A stretch of DNA of 44,429 nt from CADEED01 sp035761265 (GTDB lineage Bacteria; Pseudomonadota; Gammaproteobacteria; Steroidobacterales; Steroidobacteraceae): the NCBI GenBank assembly GCA_035761265.1, contig DASTRL010000080.1, forward strand, positions 1 to 44,429. The letters are read 5' to 3'. The notes beneath the pieces were generated by a model. That model was given only the letters and a program-made list of their open reading frames with translations, was not told the DNA's origin and ran no database searches. This document shows positions 1 to 9,715 of this stretch, piece by piece (within the stretch, counting starts at the first letter, position 1; every line of letters begins with the position of its first letter). Both the position numbers and the translations under genes were made by a program.

Positions 1-46
1 GCGTGAACCCGAGATCGAGCGGGGCAAACAGACTCGGGTAGGCCAT
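1..46 (-). CDS. fadH: 2,4-dienoyl-CoA reductase FadH, N-terminal fragment (runs off the window)
   Basis: Only the first 15 codons are inside the window. They read MAYPSLFAPLDLGFT, which matches the start of the E. coli NADPH-dependent 2,4-dienoyl-CoA reductase as I remember it (MSYPSLFAPLDLGFT). That flavin and iron-sulfur enzyme reduces 2,4-dienoyl-CoA intermediates during beta-oxidation of unsaturated fatty acids. The ATG is at 46-44 and no strong ribosome binding site precedes it. It lies 25 bp downstream of the TPR gene on the same strand, so it may be the last gene of that transcript or have its own promoter. The assignment rests on a short but characteristic N-terminus. Confidence 0.75.
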   Translation of the reverse strand, partial: MAYPSLFAPLDLGFT

Positions 47-71
47 GGATGGGATCTGCTTTGCGGCCCCG

Positions 72-896
72 CTAGCGTGTGATCTGCGCCATCACCCGGC
101 GCGCGAATCCGTAGTCGGGCGCGATCAGCAGGGCGCGCTCCAGCGCCTCGCGCGCGCCCACCACGTCGCGCTGGTCGAACAGCGCGCGGCCGAGAAACGC
201 GTACGCCTCGGCGGCGCCCCATTCCGGCGTCGTCGACGCGCCGGTGCGCGCTGCTTCGAACATCTCGGTGACGGCGCGCAGCATCTGCACGGCAGCCGCG
301 CGTGCTGCCGCGTCCTTGCCCGCGCGATCGAATGCGGCCAACGCCTCGACCAGGCGCACGCGCGGATTCTTCGGCTCGAGCTTCACCGCCTCTTCGATGC
401 GCGAACCAATCCGGCCGCCGCCGAATGGAATGGAGCTCATCTCCCGTCCCGCGAGCGTGCAGGCCGTACCGAGCGCATAGGCTTCGGCGCGCTGATGACG
501 CGCCTCGGGAGTCTCATCGAGGCCGATCGGCACCTTGGGCAGGGCTTCGATCGCCTTGTCGACCTCATCGCCGCAGTCATCGATGGCGTGACGCGCCTGC
601 GACTTCTTGCCGGCGGTCAGCACCTGCGCCAAGCGGTAGTGAGCCAGTGCCCGGAAATACGAACGCGGCGCGAGTTCCGCCGGAATCGCCGCCTCCTCGC
701 CCTCCACGGGCTTGGGATTCAGCGAGCTCAGGACGCTGTGCAGCGCGCGCGCATCATCCGTGTAATAGGCGTACTGGATGCGGCCTTCGATGTCCGACCA
801 ATCGGTCGGCATGGGTTGGCCCATCGCCGCAGGGATCGACCCTGCGGCCCACGCGACGACACCGATGCCGAGAATCCTTCCCCGTCCGTTCTTCAC
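72..896 (-). CDS. Exported TPR-repeat protein, last gene of the ABC export operon
   Basis: The protein has 274 residues. It begins with a basic, hydrophobic signal-peptide-like stretch (MKNGRGRILGIGVVAWAAG, possible cleavage near AMGQ). Its C-terminal half has TPR-like helices, clearest at AEAYAFLGRALFDQRDVVGA and the following ALLIAPDY unit. The start is GTG at 896 and overlaps the stop of the upstream permease as GTGA, so the two genes are translationally coupled. It is probably a periplasmic partner or scaffold for the exporter, but that is inferred from position only. I see no enzymatic motif. Confidence 0.8.
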   Translation of the reverse strand: MKNGRGRILGIGVVAWAAGSIPAAMGQPMPTDWSDIEGRIQYAYYTDDARALHSVLSSLNPKPVEGEEAAIPAELAPRSYFRALAHYRLAQVLTAGKKSQARHAIDDCGDEVDKAIEALPKVPIGLDETPEARHQRAEAYALGTACTLAGREMSSIPFGGGRIGSRIEEAVKLEPKNPRVRLVEALAAFDRAGKDAAARAAAVQMLRAVTEMFEAARTGASTTPEWGAAEAYAFLGRALFDQRDVVGAREALERALLIAPDYGFARRVMAQITR

Positions 897-2113
897 AACT
901 CGCGCAAGCCCGACGTGATGGGCAGCCGTGCCGCCCGGATGCCGGGGAGTATGCCAGCGATGAAGCAGAGAATGAGCCCATAAATGATGCCGGTGACCAT
1001 CAACTGCGGCGTCACCGTGAAGGCGAACGTCATCTGGCTGAACGATGCCCAGTTCATGGTGGAACTGTGCATGCCGTTCAGGAACAGCAGCGCCAGCACG
1101 CCGCCGATGAGCCCGCCGATTGCGCCGAGGATCATGGCCTCCACGAGCACCGAGACCACCACCGGGAATCCGCCGAACCCCAGCGCGCGCAGCGTCGCGA
1201 TCTCGCGCACGCGGCTCGCGACCGCGTTGTAGAGCGTGTTCAACGCGGCAAACAGGGCCGCGACGCCCATCATCACGGCCAGCGTCCAGCCCACGTAGTT
1301 GATGATGGTGGACATGAGCTTCTGCTGATCGACGTAGAACTCGCGCTCGGACTTCACGTCGACTCGCACCCGCGGGTCCTTGGTCAGCGCATCCTTGAGC
1401 GTCTTCAGCGCGGCCGCGCTCTGGAGCTTCACGCGGATCGACTGGAAGCTGTTGCCGCGCCGCCAGGCCTGCTGCACCACGCGCGTGTCGCCCCAGACTT
1501 CCGATTCGGCGATGCCCTGCTTGTCCGTGAAGCGCCCGACCACGGTCCAGTTGCCGCCGCCCCAGCGCACGGTCTTGCCCACGTCGAGGCCGTCGTAGCT
1601 CTTCACGACGCCGTCGCCCACGATGACTTCGTTGGTACCCTCCTTGAACATGCGGCCCTCGACGAGCTCGAAACTCTTGCGCACCAGCGGTGCCATCGGG
1701 CTCACCCCGCGCAGCGGCAGGTTCGTGCTCGCGTCCTTGCCCTTCATCTTGCCGTCCACCAGCACGTAGAGCTCGGGCGAGAGGATGGGCTTGCCCACCA
1801 GGCCCGGATCGACGTTCTTGCCCGCGACCGCCTTCTTGATGCCCGGCGCATCCTCCACCACGGTCACGGTGTCCGTGCCGAAGCCGCCGGACAGTTCATT
1901 GGTCGAGCCGGCGCGCATGATGATGGCCACGTCTTCGGAGCCGCTGCCCTCGAGCGCCGCCTGGAAGCCCGCGGCGATCGACAGCAACGCGATCAGCACC
2001 AGCGTGACGCCGCCGATGCCGAGCACCGCGACCAGTGACGAAGACCAGCGCTGCGGGATGTTCCGCAGGTTCATGCCGGTGACGGCTGCGATTTGTGCGA
2101 ATGGATTTGCCAT
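893..2113 (-). CDS. FtsX/MacB-family ABC transporter permease (third permease of the operon)
   Basis: The protein has 406 residues with the MacB/LolC layout. One N-terminal membrane segment (about residues 25-50, VAVLGIGGVTLVLIALLSIA) is followed by a large periplasmic domain to about 275. Three C-terminal membrane segments then include the family loop ASRVREIATLRALGFGG, which contacts the ATPase. It is clearly more distant from the other two permeases than they are from each other. A ribosome binding site (GGAG) lies 9 nt before the ATG, and the upstream permease ends 12 bp away. It probably forms a complex with the ATPase encoded at 4470-5180. The substrate cannot be read from the sequence. 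Confidence 0.9.
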   Translation of the reverse strand: MANPFAQIAAVTGMNLRNIPQRWSSSLVAVLGIGGVTLVLIALLSIAAGFQAALEGSGSEDVAIIMRAGSTNELSGGFGTDTVTVVEDAPGIKKAVAGKNVDPGLVGKPILSPELYVLVDGKMKGKDASTNLPLRGVSPMAPLVRKSFELVEGRMFKEGTNEVIVGDGVVKSYDGLDVGKTVRWGGGNWTVVGRFTDKQGIAESEVWGDTRVVQQAWRRGNSFQSIRVKLQSAAALKTLKDALTKDPRVRVDVKSEREFYVDQQKLMSTIINYVGWTLAVMMGVAALFAALNTLYNAVASRVREIATLRALGFGGFPVVVSVLVEAMILGAIGGLIGGVLALLFLNGMHSSTMNWASFSQMTFAFTVTPQLMVTGIIYGLILCFIAGILPGIRAARLPITSGLREL

Positions 2114-2125
2114 TGTTACTCCGGG

Positions 2126-3286
2126 TCAGACACGCCGCAGCGCGTCGACGATCTTCAGGCGCATCGCGGTCAGCGCCGGCCAGGCGCCGGTGACGAGGCC
2201 GAAGGCCAGCATCAGCGACACGCCCATGATCATCGTCGCCACGCCGATGTGGAACGACGGGAAATAGTCCTTGATGGCCACGCCCACGCCGCGCGCCAGC
2301 AGCCACGCGAGTCCCAGCCCGACGATGCCGCCGGTGAGCGTGAGGAACAACGACTCGAGCAGCACCAGCGAGAGGATGGTGCGCCCGCCGAAGCCGAGCG
2401 TCTTCAGCACGCCGATCTCGTTGGTGCGCTCGCTGACCGACTGCGCCATGGTGTTCGCGGTGACCAGCAGCATGGTGAAGAACACCGCTGCGGTCACCGA
2501 CACGAGGATCGACCCGATGTCGCCCACCTGCTCGAGCAATCGCTTGACGAATTCGCGCTCGGTCGCGGTCTTGGTTTCGTTGGGCGAGTTCTCGAACTGC
2601 GCATCGATGCGCGCCGCGACGGCGCCCGCCTGCTTCGCATCGTCGACGCGCACCGCGATCATGCCCGACATGTCCTTGCCGAACTGCAGCGACTCGTTGA
2701 AGTAGTCGTACTGGAAGAAGGCGCTGGCCTTGTTCACGCCGCCGCCGTCGACGTCGTAGATGCCGACGATGTCGAACTGCCAGGTGTCCGAGCCGTCGAG
2801 CTTGCGCCAGATCTGCGAACGGATCGGAATGCGGTCACCCACCTTCCAGCCGTTGGCCTGCGCCAGCAGCGTGCCCACGATCATGCCCTGCCGGTTCTGC
2901 TTCCAGGCGGCGATCTCCTCGGGCTTGAGCTTGATCTCGGGGTACACCTTGAGGAACTCGTCCGGGTCCGTGGCCTGCATCTGGATCGGTCGCTTCGCAT
3001 CCTTGTACATGCCGCCGAACCAGTTGAACGAGGCCGCGGCCTTCACGCCGGGCGTGGCGCGGATCTTCTCGTAGTACGCCCGCGGCAGCGGCACGATCAT
3101 GTTGACCTTGCTCTGCACCAGCACGCGGTCCGCGCCGACGACGTTCACCACGCCGGCGAGGCTGGTGCGCAGCGCATCGAGCATGCCGAACATCAGGAAT
3201 GCCAGCAGGATGGAGATGAAGGTGAACGCCAGGCGCAGTTTGCGCCGCTTGAGATTCGCCCAGACGATCGGCAGCCAGCGGAACAT
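2126..3286 (-). CDS. FtsX/MacB-family ABC transporter permease (second permease, paralogue of the next gene)
   Basis: The protein has 386 residues: MFRWLPIVWANLKRR, an N-terminal membrane segment, a periplasmic MacB-type domain, and three C-terminal membrane segments with the coupling loop SERTNEIGVLKTLGFGG. I chose the ATG at 3286 because a G-rich ribosome binding site (GGGGGGAT) precedes it and the paralogue starts at the equivalent residue. An in-frame extension to 3367 would overlap the upstream gene and is unlikely. It has the same length as the permease at 3310-4470 and is identical over long runs (for example FLMFGMLDALRTSL, TAMRLKIVDALRRV), so it is a tandem duplicate. Confidence 0.9.
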   Translation of the reverse strand: MFRWLPIVWANLKRRKLRLAFTFISILLAFLMFGMLDALRTSLAGVVNVVGADRVLVQSKVNMIVPLPRAYYEKIRATPGVKAAASFNWFGGMYKDAKRPIQMQATDPDEFLKVYPEIKLKPEEIAAWKQNRQGMIVGTLLAQANGWKVGDRIPIRSQIWRKLDGSDTWQFDIVGIYDVDGGGVNKASAFFQYDYFNESLQFGKDMSGMIAVRVDDAKQAGAVAARIDAQFENSPNETKTATEREFVKRLLEQVGDIGSILVSVTAAVFFTMLLVTANTMAQSVSERTNEIGVLKTLGFGGRTILSLVLLESLFLTLTGGIVGLGLAWLLARGVGVAIKDYFPSFHIGVATMIMGVSLMLAFGLVTGAWPALTAMRLKIVDALRRV

Positions 3287-3309
3287 GCGTGATCCCCCCG
3301 ATGAATGCT

Positions 3310-4469
3310 TCAGACGCGCCGCAGTGCGTCGACGATCTTCAGGCGCATGGCGGTCAGCGCGGGCCACAGGCCGGTCACGATGCCGAACGCCAGCATCAGC
3401 GTGATGCCGGCAATGAACGTGCCCGTGTCCAGCCTGAACACCGGGAAGTAATCCTTGATGGATTCGCCGACACCGCCCGCGAACAGCCAGGCGAGTCCCA
3501 GGCCGACCAGTCCTCCCGCGAAGGTGAGTGACAGCGACTCGAGCAGCACCAGCGCGAGAATCGAGCGACCGCTGAATCCCAGCGTCTTCAGCACGCCGAT
3601 CTCGTTGGTGCGCTCGCTGACCGACTGCGCCATGGTGTTCGCGGTCACGAGCAGCATCGTGAAGAACACCGCCGTCGTGACCGAGACCAGGATCAGCCCG
3701 ATGTTGCCCACCTGGTCGAGGAACTGCTTGATCATCACCCGTTCCGTCGAAGTCTTGGTCTCGAAGGGAGAATTCGCGAACATCGCATCCACGCGCGCGG
3801 CCAGCGCGTCGGATTGGTCGGGATTGGCGACCCTGACCACCATCCAGCCGACCTGATCCTTGCCGTACTGCAGTGATTCGTTGAAGTAGTCGTAGTGGAA
3901 GTACACCGTCGCCTTGTCGACGCCCGTGCCGCTCGCGTCATAGATGCCATCGATGTTGAATTCCCAGGTGTCGCCGCCATCGGCCTTGCGCCAGATGTCC
4001 GAACGCAGCGGAATCCGGTCGCCGACCTTCCAGCCGAAGTTGTTGGCGAGCGTCGGTCCGACGATCACGCCCTGGCGGTCGTGCGTCCAGCGCTCGAAAT
4101 CCTCCGGTTTGACCTTGAGCTCCGGATAGACCGCGACGATCTGCTCGGGGTCGGTCGCCAGCACCTGCAGCTGTTGCCGGCTGTCCTTGTACAGCCCGCC
4201 GAACCAGTTGAACGGCACCACCGCGCGCACGCCCGGCACGGCCTTCACCTTCTCGTAGTATCCGCGTGGCAACGACACCGTGATGTTCACCTTGCTCATG
4301 CACATCAAGCGGTCCGCGCCAGCCAGGTTCACGGCCTGCGACAGGCTGGTGCGCAACGCGTCGAGCATGCCGAACATCAGAAAGGCCAACAGAATCGATA
4401 TGAGCGTGAACGCGAAGCGCATCTTGCGGCGCCTCAGGTTCGCCCACACCAGCGGCAACCAGCGAAGCA

Positions 4470-4470
<1 letters not shown>
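3310..4470 (-). CDS. FtsX/MacB-family ABC transporter permease (first permease of the operon)
   Basis: The protein has 386 residues with the standard MacB-type plan: an N-terminal membrane segment at about 15-37, a periplasmic domain to about 260, and three C-terminal membrane segments with the loop SERTNEIGVLKTLGFSG. Its ATG shares one base with the stop of the ATPase gene (TGATG), so the ATPase and this permease are translationally coupled. Because it is so close to the next permease, the two may form a heterodimer, as LolC and LolE do. That is an inference from family knowledge. Confidence 0.9.
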
Positions 4471-5180
<710 letters not shown>

Positions 5181-5200
5181 GTTCTGTCCCTCTGCGTTGA

Positions 5201-6445
5201 CTAACTATTGCCTTCGGCGAGCTTGACCTTGCCGCCGTCTTCGAGACCCGCCACCACCGGCGAAACCAGTTCCTCGCCCGAGTTCACGCCCGCCAGCACC
5301 TCGGTATTGCCCTCGCTCTCGGGACCGAGCGTCACCGCGCGGCGCTCCACGCGGCCGTCGTTGACGATCCAGACGAAGGCGTCCGCGCCCTCGCGCTGGA
5401 TCGCGACCGTCGGCACGCGGATGCGCGGACCCTGCGACGGGCTCGCCGCCTGCACCGGCTGATCGTCGAGGAAGCGCACCTTGATGCCCATGTCCGGCAG
5501 GATCTGCGGCTCGAGCTTGTCGAAGCCGATGCGCACGCGCACCGTCGCCTTGGTGCGGTCCGCGGTGGGCACGATGTTGATGACGTGCGCTTCCAGCGAC
5601 TGGTCCGGATAGGCATCGAGCGTCGCCTCGACGCGCTGGTTCGGCTTGACGCGATTGATGTACGCCTCGTTGACGTCCACTTCGATCTCGCGCGAGTCCA
5701 TGTCGACGATGGTGGCGATGCCGGTACGGGTGAAGCCGCCGCCCGCCGACATCGGCGAGACGATCTCGCCGGGCTGTGCGTCCTTGGAGATGACCACGCC
5801 CGCGAACGGTGCGCGCACCTGCAGGTCGTCGTAGTCGATCTTGCGCATGGCGACCTGGCTCTCGGAGACCTTCACCTGCGCCTTGGCCGCCTCGAGCCGC
5901 GCCGCGAGCGCGTTCACGTCGGCGCGCGAGGTATCGAGCGCCGCCTCGCTGATGAGCTTCTGCTTCACCAGCTCTTCATTGCGCGCCAGCGTACGGCGCG
6001 CATCGGCGAGGCGCACTTCGGTTTCGGCGAGATTGCGCCGCGAGGCTTCCAGCTCGCGTTCAGCCATCGTCAACACGGTCTGGATGTTCACCGGATCGAG
6101 GCGCGCCAGCACCTGGTCCTTCTTCACCGCCATGCCTTCTTCGACGTAGATCTCCTGGATCTTGCCGGTGACCTTGGCCGACACCGTCGCCATGCGACGC
6201 GCGACCACGTAGCCGGAAGCATTCAACACGGAATTGCCGAGACTCTGGCCGCTGCTCTCGGTCTGCGCGGTCACGGTGTTCACTTCGATGGTCTTGCCGC
6301 CGAGCCACAGCCACAGGCCAAGACCCACGGCGGCCACCAGCACCACGGCGACGGAAATATAGATGTATCGCTTTCCCCCTCCGCCAGGGGCCGGCGCGGA
6401 GCGATCGATGCGCAGAGAGCCGAGTGAATCTGAATCGAGAGGCAT
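5201..6445 (-). CDS. HlyD/MacA-family periplasmic adaptor (membrane fusion protein)
   Basis: The protein has 414 residues. A short cytoplasmic N-terminus precedes one membrane anchor (about 27-49). A lipoyl/barrel-sandwich half-domain follows, then a long alpha-hairpin coiled coil (about 115-190, ELEASRRNLAETEVRLADAR onward), the second lipoyl half (VRAPFAGVVISKDAQPGEIV) and beta-barrel/membrane-proximal domains. The ATG at 6445 was chosen because GGAGA lies upstream and the 33 residues before it look non-coding. It is the first gene of the operon and probably links the permeases to an outer-membrane TolC-like channel, which is not encoded in this window. Confidence 0.92.
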   Translation of the reverse strand: MPLDSDSLGSLRIDRSAPAPGGGGKRYIYISVAVVLVAAVGLGLWLWLGGKTIEVNTVTAQTESSGQSLGNSVLNASGYVVARRMATVSAKVTGKIQEIYVEEGMAVKKDQVLARLDPVNIQTVLTMAERELEASRRNLAETEVRLADARRTLARNEELVKQKLISEAALDTSRADVNALAARLEAAKAQVKVSESQVAMRKIDYDDLQVRAPFAGVVISKDAQPGEIVSPMSAGGGFTRTGIATIVDMDSREIEVDVNEAYINRVKPNQRVEATLDAYPDQSLEAHVINIVPTADRTKATVRVRIGFDKLEPQILPDMGIKVRFLDDQPVQAASPSQGPRIRVPTVAIQREGADAFVWIVNDGRVERRAVTLGPESEGNTEVLAGVNSGEELVSPVVAGLEDGGKVKLAEGNS

Positions 6446-6644
6446 GTTCTCCAAGTCCCTGAATACGCTACGGATTACCCCGTCGCATTGCTCGCCCGTT
6501 TTCGGGCAGGCGCAAAGAGTAAAGGAATTCCTGGAGGTGAACACCTGTCATCTGTCATGCGGCCCGCCTGATAGTCGAATGACGGACGCTTCATTCGACA
6601 GCGCGCCGCCACGACGTAGTTAGTGGCCGGCTAGAATCCGCGCC
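6446..6644. promoter_or_regulatory. Divergent regulatory region between the export operon and tatD
   Basis: This 199-bp gap holds several compact symmetrical elements: AGGAATTCCT at 6523-6532, AGGTG-AA-CACCT at 6535-6546, a perfect tandem repeat of CTGTCAT at 6545-6558, and an 8-bp inverted repeat GTCGAATG/CATTCGAC at 6574-6581 and 6592-6599. A GCCCG-TTTT-CGGGC hairpin at 6494-6507 lacks a T-run and is not a convincing terminator. TAGAAT at 6632-6637 could be the -10 box of tatD. Binding by a regulator of the export operon is plausible, but no known operator is recognised. Confidence 0.55.
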
Positions 6645-7436
6645 GTGGAATTCATCGACATCGGCGTCAACCTCGCGCACGACAGCTTCGACGCCGACCG
6701 CGACGCGGTGATGCAGCGTGCCGCCGCCGCCGGCGTGCGGCAGATGATCGTCACCGGTGCGAGCGAAGACGGCACGCGCAAGGCCATCGAGCTCGCGCAG
6801 GCGCATCCGGGTCGTTTGTTCGCGACGGCCGGAGTTCATCCGCACCACGCGGCGGACCTGACACGCGAAGCCTTGCCGGTGCTGCGGGAGATGGCGTGCG
6901 ATCCTGCGGTGGTCGCGGCCGGCGAATGCGGCCTCGACTATTTCCGCGATTTTTCTCCGCGCGACCTGCAGCGTCGCGCCTTCGGCTGGCAGCTCGAGAT
7001 CGCCGTCGAGACGGGCAAGCCCGTGTTCCTGCATCAGCGCGATGCGCACGAGGACTTCCTCGCCATCCTGCGCGAGTACGCGCCGCGGCTCGCGGGCGGC
7101 GTCGCACACTGCTTCACGGCCGGCGAAAAGGAGCGCGACGCGTATCTGGAGCTCGGCCTGCACATCGGCATCACGGGCTGGATCTGCGACGAGCGGCGCG
7201 GGCTGCATCTGCGCCAGGTGGTCAGGGGCATTCCGGCCGGGCGCCTGCTGCTCGAGACCGATGCGCCGTACCTGCTGCCGCGGGACCTGAAACCGGCGCC
7301 CAAGTCGCGCCGAAATGAGCCACACTTCCTGCCACACGTGGCGGCCGCGGTGGCGGCGGCGCGTGGCGAATCCTTGGAAACCCTCGCCAGGACGGCCACC
7401 GACAACACGCGCCGGTTGTTCCGGCTGCCGAGCTGA
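6645..7436 (+). CDS. tatD: TatD family metal-dependent DNase
   Basis: A 263-residue TIM-barrel hydrolase that follows E. coli TatD closely. It has the TatD-type first motif DIGVNL, the metal-binding glutamate in AGECGLDY, histidines in VFLHQRDAH and GVAHCF, the typical ITGWICDERRG segment, and the metal aspartate in LLETDAPYLLPRDL. The family acts as a 3'-5' exonuclease and in DNA repair. The start is GTG at 6645 with no Shine-Dalgarno sequence; TAGAAT sits 7 nt upstream, which fits a leaderless mRNA. The next gene begins 8 bp downstream, so the two probably form an operon. Confidence 0.93.
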   Translation: MEFIDIGVNLAHDSFDADRDAVMQRAAAAGVRQMIVTGASEDGTRKAIELAQAHPGRLFATAGVHPHHAADLTREALPVLREMACDPAVVAAGECGLDYFRDFSPRDLQRRAFGWQLEIAVETGKPVFLHQRDAHEDFLAILREYAPRLAGGVAHCFTAGEKERDAYLELGLHIGITGWICDERRGLHLRQVVRGIPAGRLLLETDAPYLLPRDLKPAPKSRRNEPHFLPHVAAAVAAARGESLETLARTATDNTRRLFRLPS

Positions 7437-7444
7437 GGAGTCCG

Positions 7445-8593
7445 ATGGTGAATTCAAACGCGCGCTGGGACGCGCTCGACGTGTTTCGCGGCCTCACGAT
7501 CATGTTGATGCTGTTGAACCTCAGCCCCGGGTCCTGGGAGTTCAACTACGGCTTCCTGGTGCACGCGAAGTGGGAAGGCGGCACGCTGATCGACATGGTG
7601 GCGCCCGCCTTCCTGTTCTGCATCGGCGTCGCGGTGCCGCTGTCCTTCGAACGGCGCGCCGCGCGCGGTGCCAGCGCCTCGGCACTCATGAGCCATGTGT
7701 TCTGGCGCAGCCTGCTGCTGGTGGCCATCGGCTTCTTCCTGAACCTGTATCCCAAGTTCGATTTCGCGACCGTGCGTATTCCCGGAGTCCTGCAGCGCAT
7801 CGGCCTGTGCTATGGCCTCGCCGGCATCTTCATGGTGTGGACGGCGCGACGCCGGCCGGATTTCAGGCTGAGCGCGCGGCCGATCGCCATCGCCGCGCTG
7901 GTGGTGCTGGCGAGCTACTGGGTGTTGTTGTACTTCATCCCGGTGCCGGGCTTCGGCGCGCCGCGCTTCGATCCGGTGGGAAGCTGGCCGCCGTATGTCG
8001 ATCGTGCCGTCATCGGCGTGCAGCACTTCTTTCCCTACTGGCCGGTGGACGGCAAAGTCGTCTTCGATCCCGAGGGCATCCTCTCGACCTGGCCCTCCTG
8101 CTTCAACGTGCTGTTCGGCGCGCTGGTGGGCATCGCGTATGCGCGCGGACGATTCGGCTTCCCGGCGCTCACCGGCATCGTCGTCGGCGCCGTCATGATG
8201 GCGGCGGCGCTCGCGCTCAAGGGCTTCTGCCCGCTGATCAAGAACATCTGGACCAGCACGTTCGCGCTGTTCAGCAGCGGCTTCTCGCTGGCCTTGTTAG
8301 GCCTGCTGATGCCGGTATCGCAGGCGCCGGGGGTGCGGCCGGTGTTCGCGCCGGCGCGCATCTTCGGCGAGAACCCGCTGCTCGCCTACATCCTGTGCTT
8401 CCTGATCGCGCCGCTCATCGACCATGAGTTCATCGGCTCGCCGCCGTTGTCGCTGCGCGCCGCGGGTCAGGCGTGGTTCTCGAACTTCATGGAACCGCGC
8501 GCGGCCTCGCTGCTGTTCGGGCTCTTCGGCCTGGCGGTGCTGCTGGCGATCCTGCTCGTCTGCCATCGCAAGCGCTGGATCCTGAAGCTCTGA
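7445..8593 (+). CDS. NagX/HGSNAT-like membrane acyltransferase (DUF5009-type)
   Basis: A 382-residue protein with about ten hydrophobic segments. It carries the signatures of the heparan-alpha-glucosaminide N-acetyltransferase/NagX family: RWDALDVFRGLTIMLMLLNL at the N-terminus, a histidine-containing FLVHAKWEG region, GVLQRIGLCY, and DPEGILSTWPS. Family members sit in the inner membrane and are thought to move acetyl groups across it onto sugars, or to be linked to GlcNAc use. No GlcNAc genes flank it here. GAGGAG upstream of the ATG is a good ribosome binding site, and the gene follows tatD by 8 bp. Confidence 0.85.
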   Translation: MVNSNARWDALDVFRGLTIMLMLLNLSPGSWEFNYGFLVHAKWEGGTLIDMVAPAFLFCIGVAVPLSFERRAARGASASALMSHVFWRSLLLVAIGFFLNLYPKFDFATVRIPGVLQRIGLCYGLAGIFMVWTARRRPDFRLSARPIAIAALVVLASYWVLLYFIPVPGFGAPRFDPVGSWPPYVDRAVIGVQHFFPYWPVDGKVVFDPEGILSTWPSCFNVLFGALVGIAYARGRFGFPALTGIVVGAVMMAAALALKGFCPLIKNIWTSTFALFSSGFSLALLGLLMPVSQAPGVRPVFAPARIFGENPLLAYILCFLIAPLIDHEFIGSPPLSLRAAGQAWFSNFMEPRAASLLFGLFGLAVLLAILLVCHRKRWILKL

Positions 8594-8600
8594 AGCCCCC

Positions 8601-8735
8601 TCAGGAGAGGCCGCCGATCGCGTGGAGCAGCTCGCCGCGCAATGGCGCCACGTGGCTCGCGGAGATCACGCTCAACCGCACCAGCAGGTCGATCTCGAGC
8701 ACCTGGTTCCATACCTTCGCTCGACTGACTTTCAT
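8601..8735 (-). CDS. Possible 44-residue protein coupled to the AraC gene
   Basis: A short frame (MKVSRAKVWNQVLEIDLLVR...) begins with an ATG that overlaps the TGA of the AraC regulator as ATGA, which is typical of translational coupling. It ends just after the convergent acyltransferase gene. It has no recognisable domain and no membrane segment. It may be a real small protein, a remnant, or chance. The overlap is its main support. Confidence 0.3.
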   Translation of the reverse strand: MKVSRAKVWNQVLEIDLLVRLSVISASHVAPLRGELLHAIGGLS

Positions 8736-9715
8736 GTAACACGCGGAACAGAACGCTCGCGTTCCCGCCAGTCGCGCCGATATCTCGCCGGCGGCACGCC
8801 GAAGCGCCGCTTGAATGCGCGGTTGAACGCCGCCTCGGATTCGTAGCCGGCTTCCAGCGCCACGCTCTGCACGCTGCGACTGGTGTTGCGCAGGCATTCG
8901 GCGCCGAGCTCGAGGCGCCACTCGGTCAGGTAGCTCATCGGCGCGACGCCGAGATAGCGCGTGAAGCGCTCGGTGAGCACCGAGCGCGAAACCCCCACCT
9001 GCCGCGCCAGCTCCTCGAGCGTCCAGTCGTGCGCGGGATGCCGATGCAAGGCGGCGAGCGCGCGCCCGACCGCCGGCTCGCCCGCCGCGGCCAGCCAGCC
9101 CGTGCGGTCTTCGGGCAACGATGCGAGATATCGCCGCAGCACGTCGGCAAACAAGGCTTCGGCCAGGTGCGCGAGGAACACCTCGCTGCCGGGCCGCGCC
9201 AGCGCGGCCTGTTCGACGGCGTGGTTCAGCGTGTTCTCGAACCATGCACCGGACTCGTCGGCGCGCAGGTTCACGCGCAGCACGCGCGGCAGGCCGGTCA
9301 ACACGGGCTTGATGAGTTCGGCGTCGCAGGCGAGATAGCCGCAGACCAGGCCCGCCTCCTCGCCACCGCCCCCGTACTCGGCGAGGTGAAGCTGGCCCGA
9401 CATCAGCTCGGGCAACGCGGCCTCGCCGTCGAGCGGCCGGGCTCCCGTGCCCCAGCCCATCTGGTGCGCATCGCCGTGCGGGATCATGACCACGTCGCCG
9501 GCCTCGAGCGGCGTGGTCTCCGTGCCGACGCGCACGTAGGCACGACCCGCGCTGATGTGATGGAACTCGATGCAATGCGAGGCGTGCGGCGCCACGTAAG
9601 GCAGGAACAACGCGGAGCACGGTGAGTTCAGGCACCACGGCGCCGAGCAGCGCGCGTGGTGGAACAGCGCGCCGGAAAGCTTCACAACCCGCAGTAGTTC
9701 GGAAAGCGCATCCAT
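8732..9715 (-). CDS. AraC-family transcriptional regulator with cupin sensor domain
   Basis: The protein has 327 residues. An N-terminal cupin_6-like ligand domain starts MDALSELLRVVKLSGALF and has HHISAGRAYVRV and MIPHGDAHQMG motifs. The C-terminal double helix-turn-helix of AraC regulators includes LEELARQVGVSRSVLTERFT and SVALEAGYESEAAFNRAFKR. The ATG at 9715 is preceded by GAGGA, and a TTG 27 bp upstream is less likely. It is divergent from the methyltransferase, which makes that gene a candidate target. The inducer is unknown. Confidence 0.9.
   Translation of the reverse strand: MDALSELLRVVKLSGALFHHARCSAPWCLNSPCSALFLPYVAPHASHCIEFHHISAGRAYVRVGTETTPLEAGDVVMIPHGDAHQMGWGTGARPLDGEAALPELMSGQLHLAEYGGGGEEAGLVCGYLACDAELIKPVLTGLPRVLRVNLRADESGAWFENTLNHAVEQAALARPGSEVFLAHLAEALFADVLRRYLASLPEDRTGWLAAAGEPAVGRALAALHRHPAHDWTLEELARQVGVSRSVLTERFTRYLGVAPMSYLTEWRLELGAECLRNTSRSVQSVALEAGYESEAAFNRAFKRRFGVPPARYRRDWRERERSVPRVT

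Noticed and set aside
3287..3367. N-terminal extension of the second permease to 3367
   Set aside because: It would overlap the end of the upstream permease. The ATG at 3286 has a strong ribosome binding site and matches the paralogue start.
6494..6507. GCCCG-TTTT-CGGGC hairpin as an intrinsic terminator
   Set aside because: There is no T-run after it on either strand, and it lies between divergent genes where no terminator is needed.
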